64,000 bases of DNA from an uncultured Collinsella sp. (GTDB taxonomy: Bacteria; Actinomycetota; Coriobacteriia; Coriobacteriales; Coriobacteriaceae), in the NCBI GenBank assembly GCA_902470815.1, contig CABRHS010000002.1, positions 1-64,000 of the forward strand, read 5' to 3'. The position numbers were made by a program, and so were the translations under genes. The notes beneath the pieces were generated by a model that was not told the DNA's origin, did not search any database, and was given only the letters and a program-made list of their open reading frames with translations. How positions within the stretch are numbered: the first letter of the stretch is position 1; every line of letters starts with the position of its first letter. This document shows positions 45,753-54,800 of the stretch, one piece after another.

Positions 45753-46093
45753 TTCTTGACCACCAACGCCTTTCTCAAATTCAACAGGTAAAATAAACCC
45801 CTCGCCCCAAATAACAAGAATGATTCCATATGTGCTTTAAGAAGGCGGAAGGGAATAGACCGAACCCCCCATCCTGATGGGCTGAACTCTTGAACAGAGT
45901 TCATAACCGGATCCTCTTTCAAAAAAAGTTTTATGCACCTCCGAGCATCAAGCAATGAAACATCAGATGCCTTAGCAAAGGATACAATCAACTGCAACGC
46001 AGAAAGGACATTGGTTCCGCGCCACAAGGGCCACAGATCTACGTGGCATCGCTCATCAGCTATTTGTTCAAGCTCCTGACGTGCGTGAATCAC
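45749..46093 (-). CDS. C-terminal part of a split family 2 glycosyltransferase
   Basis: This 114-codon frame begins with GTG at the exact end of the upstream glycosyltransferase and starts IHARQELEQIADER. Helical content and position match the C-terminal region of GT2 enzymes. The two frames would join as FLMLKNKIKVIHARQE if one base were added in the A-rich run at 46096-46110. It therefore probably is not an independent gene. If translated alone its role is unknown. Confidence 0.6.
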   Translation of the reverse strand: MIHARQELEQIADERCHVDLWPLWRGTNVLSALQLIVSFAKASDVSLLDARRCIKLFLKEDPVMNSVQEFSPSGWGVRSIPFRLLKAHMESFLLFGARGLFYLLNLRKALVVKK

Positions 46094-46860
46094 TTTGATT
46101 TTATTTTTAGCATTAAAAAAGGGTCATCATTATTTGTGGCATTCAAACTACCAGAACGCTGGCGTAAATAGTACAAACATTCATCAAGCACTGCAACTGA
46201 ATTTGAATTAAGGAAATACTCGTTAATAAATTTAGTATCCTCGCCCAGCGACATCGACTCGTCAAATCTCAACTTACAAGACCTAATAACAGCCGAATCA
46301 AGCATTATGCGCCATAATGCAGTATGTTCCTTACCGTCCCGAAGACTTCTCCGGCCTTCAATCCAATCATAAAGATCTTGAAATGAATGGCCGAAAAAAT
46401 GAGGCAAAAGTCCGCTTACAATCTCCTCGCCGCAATAAGTCTCATTTAACTTAGATGCGGCACGGACGTTATGGGAATCGATTGTTCCATCTGCGTGTCC
46501 ATACAGCACAGATTCAGCATGCGAAATTGAAATTATACTGATGCATTTTTCTATTAAATTGAGTTCGAACGTATCATCGGAGTCAAGAAATAATACCTTG
46601 TCCCCAATGTGCTCTGCGAGCCCTCGGTTGCGCGCTGAAGAAACGCCGCTGTTGCTCTGTCGAATTACACGAATGCGCTTATCGCAATTCGCATACTGTT
46701 GCGCAATTTCTGCCGTATCATCCTCAGATCCGTCATCAATAACAATAATTTCTAAATTGGCATATGTTTGCCTAATGCAACACTCCAACATTTCACCGAT
46801 ATAGCAGCCCGTATTGAAAGCTGGAACTATTATCGTAACCAAAGGATTGCTGTTACTCAT
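46090..46860 (-). CDS. Glycosyltransferase family 2 protein (likely truncated by a frameshift)
   Basis: The protein of 256 residues has a GT-A domain: PLVTIIVPAFNTGCYIGEML at the start, IIVIDDGSEDDTAEI, NSGVSSARNRGLAEH and FLDSDDTFE (DxD-like). A C-terminal acceptor region includes LGEDTKFINEYFLNS and CLYYLRQRSGS. It ends just after an A-rich stretch, shorter than usual, and the following frame looks like its missing end. ATG 46860 is 2 nt after the wecB stop. Confidence 0.85.
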   Translation of the reverse strand: MSNSNPLVTIIVPAFNTGCYIGEMLECCIRQTYANLEIIVIDDGSEDDTAEIAQQYANCDKRIRVIRQSNSGVSSARNRGLAEHIGDKVLFLDSDDTFELNLIEKCISIISISHAESVLYGHADGTIDSHNVRAASKLNETYCGEEIVSGLLPHFFGHSFQDLYDWIEGRRSLRDGKEHTALWRIMLDSAVIRSCKLRFDESMSLGEDTKFINEYFLNSNSVAVLDECLYYLRQRSGSLNATNNDDPFLMLKIKSK

Positions 46861-46862
46861 TA

Positions 46863-47972
46863 TCAAGCCTTAGGCGTAGAAAGAATATCCGCGATTCGCT
46901 CGCTAGCATGGCCGTCACCATACGGGTTCGAGGCACGGGCCATAGCGCCATAGGCACTAGAATCATCAAGAAGGGAACTAAACTCCCGATAGATAACTTC
47001 CTCAACGGTTCCAACAAGTTTTAAAGTACCAGCCTCTACGCCCTCGGGCCGCTCTGTTGTATCTCGCATCACAAGCACCGGCTTGCCCAAGCCCGGAGCC
47101 TCCTCCTGAATACCACCGGAATCGGTAAGAATAATATGTGAACGAGCCATGAGATTGTGGAAGTCGAGTACTTCAAGTGGATCGATAATTCTCAGCCGAT
47201 CGAAACCATCCAATTCGGCATGTGCAGCCTCGCGCACAAGTGGGTTCATATGGATGGGATAAACAGCTTTCACATCCGGTCTCTCCTCGAGCACGCGGCG
47301 GATGGCGCGAAACATACGATGCATAGGGTCGCCAAGGTTCTCACGTCGATGGGCGGTGACGAGCACCAATCGATCATCCCCAACCCAATCCATAACAGGA
47401 TGATCCCAAATCTCCTGTACGGTAGTATTTAAAGCATCAATACCAGTGTTACCTGTCACCCAAATTCGATCGACAGGCTTCCCCTCAGCTAGAAGATTGT
47501 CCTTAGATGTCTCTGTCGGCGCAAAGTACCATTGCGAGACAATATCGACCGCTTGGCGATTAAACTCCTCAGGCCAAGGACTATATATATCATTGGTGCG
47601 CAGGCCAGCTTCAACATGCCCAACAGGCACCTGAAGATAGAAGCATGCAAGCGCGGCGGCAAAACTCGTGGTAGTGTCACCGTGAACGAGCACACAATCA
47701 GGACTCACCTCCTCAAGTATGGGCTTAAGGCGAGTAAGCACGTCGCATGTAACATCGAACAGTGTCTGCCCCGGACGCATGACGGCAAGATCGAAATCAG
47801 GCCTAACATTAAATACACGGAGAACCTGCTCGAGCATCTCTCGATGCTGGCCAGTGACGCAAACAGTAACCTCAAACTGATCAGCCCTAGAAGTGAGCTC
47901 GTTCACCAATGGACACATCTTGATTGCCTCGGGTCTAGTCCCAAAGACAAGCATGACACGTTTTTTAGTCAT
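46863..47972 (-). CDS. wecB: UDP-N-acetylglucosamine 2-epimerase (non-hydrolysing)
   Basis: The 369-residue enzyme interconverts UDP-GlcNAc and UDP-ManNAc. Family motifs: VMLVFGTRPEAIKMCPLV, VHGDTTTSFAAALACF, VGHVEAGLRT, TAHRRENLGDP and DSGGIQEEAPGLGKPVLVMR. It supplies UDP-ManNAc, the donor of the WecG/TagA enzyme encoded upstream. ATG 47972 overlaps the preceding stop by 4 nt. It is somewhat more GC-rich than its neighbours. Confidence 0.96.
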   Translation of the reverse strand: MTKKRVMLVFGTRPEAIKMCPLVNELTSRADQFEVTVCVTGQHREMLEQVLRVFNVRPDFDLAVMRPGQTLFDVTCDVLTRLKPILEEVSPDCVLVHGDTTTSFAAALACFYLQVPVGHVEAGLRTNDIYSPWPEEFNRQAVDIVSQWYFAPTETSKDNLLAEGKPVDRIWVTGNTGIDALNTTVQEIWDHPVMDWVGDDRLVLVTAHRRENLGDPMHRMFRAIRRVLEERPDVKAVYPIHMNPLVREAAHAELDGFDRLRIIDPLEVLDFHNLMARSHIILTDSGGIQEEAPGLGKPVLVMRDTTERPEGVEAGTLKLVGTVEEVIYREFSSLLDDSSAYGAMARASNPYGDGHASERIADILSTPKA

Positions 47973-49072
47973 AATTCCACCTGTTCATATTTTGCCGAAA
48001 TCCTTACAAGCATATCCTTGCGATTAAATCCCTTGCCACATACCACCGATACGGGAAGGGAGCCAAAGCAACGCCTTGCCGCTATCAGAGCTGCCACCCA
48101 TTCGTCATCGGGAGCAGAAAGGGGCAGGAACTGAAAGTTATCCATTAAAGCAACTTCTTGCGTAACACTATCAGAACAGACGATAGGCAAACCGTTACAT
48201 TGAGCCTCTACCAAGGAGATTGGAAGACCTTCATATAGCGATGGAAACAACATGACATCGGATGCGCTTAACCATAATTCAGCGTCATCCAAAAACCCAG
48301 GCATAAAAACCTTATGCGAGATACCCAAAATCTCAATCTCGACTTTGAGTCGCTCGCGCAGGGGACCGTCACCGAGTATAACAAGAAGGGAATCCGGTAC
48401 CGCTGCTGTATATTTGCTGAAAATCTCAATTGCTTTAAAGTGATTCTTGGCCTCAATTAAAGAACCAACACATAGGATAATTGTTGTATTCTCATTTACT
48501 CCAAGCTTTGAACGAATCTTTGAGCGCGCCTGCTGATTGAATGCAAAGCGATCAGTGTCAATCCCGTTAGGCATAATCTCAAAATCTCTATTTTTAAAAA
48601 GATGCCTACCAGCCTCCGTTGAACAAGCTAGCCGAACCGATTCATTGCCCGCGAAAAGATAAATTAACAGCTTATTGGCGAGCTTCTTGATAATACCGGA
48701 GCCAGCTTGCATTGAAGAATTGTGAGAATGCACAATTCGAGTAGCAACGCCATGCAAACGAGCAATTCGGGCCAAGAGGAAGCAGGAGCCATTCGAGGCA
48801 TGAATATGAACAACGTCAAAGCGATGTGCATCTAGAAACGCACCAAAGCGTAGCGACGCTCTGAGAATCGCGTAAAGTCCATCACCAGAATACAATGGAC
48901 CAAATTTGCCTTGAAAGTGAGCGCCGCTATCGATGTGAGTACAAAGCGAAAGAACCGTATGACATAACGAGCTGTCCGCACTGGCCTCAGTCAAACCTTC
49001 TATATAACGTTCAACGCCCCCATGGTCCCATTTATTAACAACATGAAGAACACTGATCTTATCTGATGACAC
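47969..49072 (-). CDS. Glycosyltransferase family 4 protein
   Basis: The 367-residue GT-B enzyme has VLHVVNKWDHGGVERYIEGL at the start, MPNGIDTDRFAFN, IILCVGSLIEAKNHFKAIEI, and the sugar-nucleotide motif SLYEGLPISLVEAQCNGLPI. It likely extends the lipid-linked oligosaccharide. GTG 49072 is preceded by TGAGGA. It is clearly more AT-rich than the genes at the head of the operon. Confidence 0.92.
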   Translation of the reverse strand: MSSDKISVLHVVNKWDHGGVERYIEGLTEASADSSLCHTVLSLCTHIDSGAHFQGKFGPLYSGDGLYAILRASLRFGAFLDAHRFDVVHIHASNGSCFLLARIARLHGVATRIVHSHNSSMQAGSGIIKKLANKLLIYLFAGNESVRLACSTEAGRHLFKNRDFEIMPNGIDTDRFAFNQQARSKIRSKLGVNENTTIILCVGSLIEAKNHFKAIEIFSKYTAAVPDSLLVILGDGPLRERLKVEIEILGISHKVFMPGFLDDAELWLSASDVMLFPSLYEGLPISLVEAQCNGLPIVCSDSVTQEVALMDNFQFLPLSAPDDEWVAALIAARRCFGSLPVSVVCGKGFNRKDMLVRISAKYEQVEL

Positions 49073-49145
49073 AATAAATCCTCATAAATCATACAATCCA
49101 GCAGAAGGCGAAATCGACACTTCGATAAGAGAGATGTCGCCTATA

Positions 49146-49931
49146 TCAGACACACCCTCTTTCCTTAATCCTCTTTTCCTCTTCATGCAGCATGCGTAGA
49201 AAACGCGCATTTCCAACCAAATATCTTCTAACAAGTCGCCTTGGCTCCTGCAGCATGCGAAAAGCCCACTCAAGATTCATCTTCTGCATCCACATGGGTG
49301 CACGAGGAATGTTCCCGGAGACAACATCGAACGAACCTCCGACCCCAACGAAAGCCCCCCTGAGACCGAGCTCTCGAAAATGCTCAATAAGCAATTCCTT
49401 CTTGGGTGAAGTAATACCAACGAACGTGATGGCCGCAGCTGATTCCCGAACATTTTCAGCAACGGCATCCCACTCAGACTCGGAGAAATAGCCGTCATGA
49501 ATCCCAGCCAGCTTCATACCGGGGAACTCGGAGACCAAAACTTCGGCAGTCTTGGACACAACTTCAGGCTTTGCTCCAAGAAGATAGACAGGATAACCGC
49601 GCCTCTCGGCGAGGGCGCACAACTCCCGCATCAAATCAATGCCCGCCACACGGCAGGGCAGTGGATTACCCAATCTTTCTGCAGCCATCACCATCGATGC
49701 GCCATCAGCATTGACGATCTCACAGCCCCTCACGCAGCTATCCATCCAGGGGTCATCCCGCATCTGAAGCAGCTTATCGGCGTTGACTCCCATCAGATGA
49801 GCAAAGGATCCCGCCGAAACGAGCTTATCGGTTGCCTCAACCGTCTGCGCCATATTCCACGGGTCAATAGGCGTGTCCATAACGTCAACACGACCGGGTA
49901 GCCCGGCCAATAACTCATCCCGACCAGGCAT
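49146..49931 (-). CDS. WecG/TagA/CpsF family glycosyltransferase (GT26)
   Basis: The 261-residue protein has the GT26 core: HLMGVNADKLLQM (about 46-58), CEIVNADGASMV with candidate catalytic D76, VYLLGAKPEVV, GYFSESEWDAV and VGITSPKKELLIEHF. Family members add ManNAc or ManNAcA to GlcNAc-diphospho-undecaprenol. With wecB in the same operon, ManNAc is the likely sugar. ATG 49931 follows the stop codon of the phosphoglycosyl transferase without a gap. Confidence 0.93.
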   Translation of the reverse strand: MPGRDELLAGLPGRVDVMDTPIDPWNMAQTVEATDKLVSAGSFAHLMGVNADKLLQMRDDPWMDSCVRGCEIVNADGASMVMAAERLGNPLPCRVAGIDLMRELCALAERRGYPVYLLGAKPEVVSKTAEVLVSEFPGMKLAGIHDGYFSESEWDAVAENVRESAAAITFVGITSPKKELLIEHFRELGLRGAFVGVGGSFDVVSGNIPRAPMWMQKMNLEWAFRMLQEPRRLVRRYLVGNARFLRMLHEEEKRIKERGCV

Positions 49932-50696
49932 CTATGCAGCCCCTTTACCAGTAAAAACAACAATTACAGTTTGAGCGATCAACTTCAGATCTGCCGCTAT
50001 AGAACGCCTTGCGATGTACCCAAGATCGAGGCGTACCATATCGTCAAAGTCGACGTCGGAACGGCCGCCGACCTGCCAAGGGCCAGTAAGTCCAGGCTTG
50101 ACGGCAAGACGCTGCATGGCCCACTCGTCGTATTGCGCAACCTCCTCGGGCAGCGGAGGACGAGGGCCGACCACGGACATGTCACCAATGAACACATTCA
50201 AGAACTGCGGCAGCTCATCGATGCTGTGCTTGCGGATGAACTTGCCGATCTTGGTCACACGAGGGTCGTCCTTCATCTTGAACATGGGGCCCTCGACCTC
50301 ATTCTCAGCCATGAGGTCGGCCTTCATTTTGTCGGCGTCCTTCACCATGGAGCGGAACTTCCACATGGTGAACTCACGTGGACGCCCATCAGCTCCAATA
50401 CGCCCGACGCGCTTCTGCTTGTAGAGCGGACAACCAGGACTCTCGATGGCGATGGCGGCACATAAGATGATGCCGGGAATGAGACCAACCGCGATAACGG
50501 CAGCGGAAAACACGATGTCAAACACGCGCTTGACCATGCGGTAGCCCAGGCGTTCGCGGTCGAACGCCTCCACATTACGCATGAGAGAGAGGTTACGGAC
50601 CTTACGCTCCTCATCGCGCGCAACCTGACGCGTGCCGGCTATAGGCACACGAACGCTCGCAGGCACAATGCGCTCATCAGGCTGTCGCGAGTCCAT
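49932..50696 (-). CDS. Initiating phosphoglycosyl transferase (undecaprenyl-phosphate sugar-1-P transferase)
   Basis: The 254-residue protein has one membrane-inserted hydrophobic segment (about 60-85) then the bacterial sugar transferase domain: GCPLYKQKRVG, FTMWKFRSMVKDADK, SIDELPQFLNVFIGDMSVVG, KPGLTGPWQV. It transfers a sugar phosphate to undecaprenyl phosphate and starts repeat-unit synthesis. It is the small monotopic type without the extra helices of WbaP. ATG 50696 follows GGGGGAGAG and overlaps the loaP end by 20 nt. Confidence 0.94.
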   Translation of the reverse strand: MDSRQPDERIVPASVRVPIAGTRQVARDEERKVRNLSLMRNVEAFDRERLGYRMVKRVFDIVFSAAVIAVGLIPGIILCAAIAIESPGCPLYKQKRVGRIGADGRPREFTMWKFRSMVKDADKMKADLMAENEVEGPMFKMKDDPRVTKIGKFIRKHSIDELPQFLNVFIGDMSVVGPRPPLPEEVAQYDEWAMQRLAVKPGLTGPWQVGGRSDVDFDDMVRLDLGYIARRSIAADLKLIAQTVIVVFTGKGAA

Positions 50697-51267
50697 GCTC
50701 TCCCCCGTCTTTGGATCCGCCGTCTTTGGGGCTGACAATTCCCAGTCCTACCTTCGTTGTAACAATACGTCCGCATATCCGGAGCTCCACGTAGGCTATG
50801 CTACGGTGGCGATTCACGCTCTTGAAGAGCGCCTCGCGGCCCTTGAGCGGACCGGAGACCACGACCACGCGGTCGCCTTCCATCACGCCCATGGACATGG
50901 GGACGCACCTGTCGCCCTCATGCGTGAAGGCCTCAATCCAGGCACGCTCCGCACTCGCCAGGGGAACGAACGACTCTCCCATGCTAAGCACACGTGCATA
51001 CTCGGGCACCTTGCGCAGGTATCGCTTGACGGCGCCGATCTGCCTTGTAGCGACCACAACGTAGCCGGGCAGCAACGTCTTCTGCACGTCCAGCCACTCC
51101 CCCGCCCGCTTGATCTGCGTTGCGTAACGGGGGCTGAAGCACTCAATCACCGTACCCTCAGGTACGATGCGCTCTATGACTTGACACATCTTGGATTCCT
51201 TGCCCGTGGGCACGTTAACCACGTACCACGGGACCTCAGCTTTGGCTCGCGTCTGCTTGCGCTCCAT
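50677..51267 (-). CDS. loaP: LoaP-type NusG paralogue (operon-specific antiterminator)
   Basis: The 196-residue protein has the NusG N-terminal domain (WYVVNVPTGKESKMCQVIER, then LLPGYVVVATRQIGAVKRYL) and a KOW domain near 127-160 (MEGDRVVVVSGPLKGREA). LoaP-class proteins bind RNA polymerase through a leader RNA hairpin and prevent termination in long polysaccharide or antibiotic operons. Its position as first gene fits. ATG 51267 follows AGGAGGT. The longer open frame is untranslated leader. Confidence 0.9.
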   Translation of the reverse strand: MERKQTRAKAEVPWYVVNVPTGKESKMCQVIERIVPEGTVIECFSPRYATQIKRAGEWLDVQKTLLPGYVVVATRQIGAVKRYLRKVPEYARVLSMGESFVPLASAERAWIEAFTHEGDRCVPMSMGVMEGDRVVVVSGPLKGREALFKSVNRHRSIAYVELRICGRIVTTKVGLGIVSPKDGGSKDGGEHGLATA

Positions 51268-51428
51268 GTGGTTACCTCCTGTCGCGAGGTGAAGGCTTGG
51301 CATCGCGTATCGAATAGATACGGCTTCGCCATAGGCCCTCGCCACGCGGGATAGTCGTATTCGCTCTCCTGACACCGCCGGGCCCTGCACGTGGCACGAT
51401 CCCCCTTGGAGCAAGATATGTGTTCAAC

Positions 51429-51448
51429 GAGCCCGGCGAACCGGACCC
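51429..51448 (-). promoter_or_regulatory. UUCG-capped hairpin in the loaP leader
   Basis: On the minus strand GGGTCCGG and CCGGGCTC form an 8-bp stem (two G-T pairs) closed by the tetraloop TTCG. It lies about 160 nt before the loaP start and downstream of a candidate promoter. Such a compact leader hairpin is what a LoaP protein would be expected to recognise. Confidence 0.45.
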
Positions 51449-51509
51449 ACGCGTACATCCTTACTGTATTGTGAGAAAACACGCGCACGTTAATCTTAAT
51501 GCTCATATG

Positions 51510-51538
51510 AGATAATGTCACTGCTTGCATGATGGCAA
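51510..51538 (-). promoter_or_regulatory. Putative promoter of the polysaccharide operon
   Basis: On the minus strand TTGCCA (51533-51538) and TTATCT (51510-51515) are spaced by 17 nt. This would give a loaP leader of about 235 nt containing the UUCG hairpin. Confidence 0.45.
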
Positions 51539-51766
51539 AAGTTACGTACGCGCCCGCGTTTTACCGGTTTCTTTCACGCTACGTACGGACCCCCGGGTAG
51601 AAAGCCAAGCTAATCCATACCGAACTGGTCACGCATGCAATGTTCTCGGCAAATCTGTAGTTTTTGGACGATATTTCTCCGCCTGAAACTAATTTAGAAA
51701 CCACACGCAAACCGAGGAATTGATCCTGATAATCCACGAAAAGATCAACCCCTCGACCGCAAAGCT
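51539..51766. other. Intergenic region upstream of the polysaccharide promoter
   Basis: No gene was found. Two direct copies of the 8-bp palindrome TACGTACG lie at 51543-51550 and 51580-51587, just upstream of the candidate promoter, and could be protein-binding sites. The remainder is AT-richer and featureless up to the terminator of the wall protein gene. Confidence 0.35.
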
Positions 51767-51800
51767 AGGCCGGCGCCGGAACGGTAACCGACGCCGGCCT
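51767..51800 (-). terminator. Hairpin terminator after the Ig-repeat wall protein gene
   Basis: AGGCCGGCGTCGG and CCGGCGCCGGCCT pair over 13 bp (one T-G) around an 8-nt loop on the minus strand, 59 nt after the stop codon. The following T-run is weak (CTTTG). Confidence 0.6.
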
Positions 51801-51858
51801 GGACTGCTCGCTAGATGCAGATCCCCTATGCGCAACGTTCAAAAGCGCAGGACGCAGT

Positions 51859-54800
51859 CTAACGACGCTTGCGCAAACGGTCGACAAAGGCCGCGGCGAG
51901 CACCGCAATCCCTGTTGCCCCCGCCGTTGCGGCCGCAAGCGCTGCGAGGTCTCCCGTAGTGGGAAGTTCCTGTTCGACGGAACCATTCCCGCCATTAGTC
52001 GGTTCCCGATTGCTGTCGCCAGACGCATCGCCATCGTTAGGTATTGCGATTCCACCGTTCTGACCAATGTTACCGCCAGAAGGCGCCTGGGAGCTTCCAT
52101 CGCTAGGTTCGCTGGAGTCGGAACCCTCGGTCATGTCGCCGCCGGGCGTTTGGCTACCATCACCGGGTTTTTCGGCCCCGCCGCCAGGATTACCAGGCTG
52201 GGGATCCGGCTGGGGCTGCGGTTGAGGATCCGGCTGGGGCTGCGGTTGAGGATCAGGCTGGGGCTGAGGATCCGGCTTGGGAGCTTCGCCCTTCACCACC
52301 ACCTTGAGCTCGGCCTTAGCATCCGGGTTTGCAACGCTCGCTACACAAATCGTCGCCTCTCCAGCACCAACGGCGGTGAGCATGCCGTTGCCGCTCACCA
52401 CAACGACCTTCTCGTCCGTTGAAGACCAGGTCACATTTGAGTTGGCGCCCTCCGGCGCAACGGTGAAGCTGAGCTTGAGCTCGTCACCCGGCCTCATGGT
52501 CACAGAACCGTTGGCGATACCCTCGCCGGAGATGATGATGCCAGACGCTGGCACGCGTCCCGTCACCATGACCTTGAGCTCGACCTTCATGCCATTTGAT
52601 GTAACACCCGCAACGACCTGCTCGCTGCCGGCCTTACCCAGAGCGCGAGGAGCATCCCACGTGACATCGAACTCGCGCTTGTCGCCATTCTTCATCTCGA
52701 CAAAGACCTTGGCCGGGAGCTTCTTAACAAGAGCCGAAAGCTTAGAGCCCTCGCGCACCTCGATCGGCTTAGGAGCCACCACGCGAACCGGCACCTTGGC
52801 GGGATCTGCCACCACGTGCACGATGGCAGATGCCTTCATCTTTGACCCCACAAGGCGACCCTCGATTTTAATGTCACCCTCGGACTTGAGCGCATCATCG
52901 GTGATGGGCGTCATATCCCACGCCTCAACCTTGACAATACCCGTCGATCCATCTTCATACTCGACCTTGACCTCTCGAAGCAGTGCGACATCGACATCTG
53001 CGGCAAGGGAGCCCTGGGTTACGGTCAGCTCAAGGGGCTCGACGGATTTGACCGTGCGAGGTCTAGGCAACACGTTGACATAAGCGACCGCCTGAATGTC
53101 ATCAAACCCATCGATGGCTCCCGTGATACGGTAGCTGCCGGGCACGTCGAGCTTGAGTCCCGTGACGTCCCAGCTGACGGTATGCCAGGCGTCCAGCGGA
53201 GGCGTTGCCATGTTGCCAACATTTGACATGAGCACAGGCACATGAGTGGGAAGGGTAAAGTCTTCCGTGGAGCCCTGAACGACGGATGTGGCGAGCACCT
53301 CGGGCTGCAGCGGAACGGGCTTGGATTCCTCAGGTTTGACAGTTACGGTGGCTTTCACCGTACCGTCGGGTGCAACGTTAATGTCATTGCCGCCGATGTG
53401 GAAGAACCTCGCACGGCTGGGAGAGTACCCCTCGATGCGGCCGGTGGCCTCGAACATACCGGGCTGCCTGTAGCACTCAGCAGGAATGGGATCCCACGTG
53501 ATTGAGGAGATGGAGACCGTGTCGTCGCTCATGCGCGCCGCGACGTGACCTGGCAGGAACGGTTTGATGCCCGCCTGGGTGGTCACATCGAGCTCACCGT
53601 TGTCGTAGGCTACCGTCGGCGCCACAATGACGACCTTAGTGGAGACCTGGTGCAACGGCTCGCCCTGCGCACCGCAGATGGAGCCGTACACCGTCGTGGT
53701 CTTACCAGGCTCACCCTTATAAGCGCTGCCGGGAACGTTATCCCAGTTCACGTACTCCATGGTAGTACCGCCATCGGACCAATGGACTGGGACTTCGTAC
53801 GGCAGGTGGGGACGTTCGCCGCTGGGGGTCGAAACGGACTCGGGAACCTCGATGAACGTGACCTCGGCAACGTGAACGGTGGTCTCAACATCAAAGCCCA
53901 TCTCCACAATTGTGCCCTTGACCGTAAATGTGGAACCAGGCTTGGAATACAGCGACGGGTCGACGTTGTCCCACTTGATCCAGGGGTTCGTCCAACCACC
54001 AGACTCCGGGTCGACCTGAATGCCAAAGTCATCGAGATTCGGCGCGACACCGGGCTCAGTCCAATGCTCCTGGCCGCGAACCACCTTGATGCTGTCAAGC
54101 ACCTTGTAGTCAATGGTGACCGGCACGTCCTTGGCATAGCCGATCTCGGTGGCATGTGCAATGCCGGAGATGGTGCCAGATTCGCCCCAGTCTACCCCAT
54201 CCGTGTTCCATGAGACGGAACACGGATCGCCGGTAGTGATTGAACCGGACTCGGTCGGGACTGTGACCTGGATATTCTGGGGCAGATGCTCTGCCGCGTT
54301 GAAGCCGCGCTTGATGAACATCGTGCTGATATCGAACTTAGGTTCCGTCACAACATGGACGGTCACGACGATCGGCTCGTCGTGACCGGCAACATGACCA
54401 GTCACTGTGATGTCGTGCTGCGGGTTCTTGTCGTGATGATCCCACGTGATGGGAATCTCGTTCACATAGTGTCCGCCATCGATCTCGCCGGAGACAGTCG
54501 CCGGAAGCACAAGCTCGGAACCGGCGGGGATGATGATGTCACCATTCGCCCATACACTTGATAACTTGCCTGTTGTGATGAGCGCCTTCACGCGGACGGG
54601 GCTCTCGGCGATGGTGCCGCCCACCTCGTAGGTGCCAGGCTCACCGCGGCGAAGGGCCTCGGGGAACGGGTCCCACACGATAGACGGAACGTAGATGGAA
54701 TCCCCGTTCTCGAGTTCAAGCGAGCTGTTGATTTGAATTGTCTCGGGGGCGCCGGGGTAATACCCGCACTCTGCCACAACCTCGCTCTTGAGCCCAAGAG

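Noticed and set aside
46096..46110. Programmed -1 frameshift site in the split GT2 gene
   Set aside because: The sequence does not fit the X-XXY-YYZ slippery pattern and no downstream stimulatory structure was seen; a simple indel or slippage tract is more likely.
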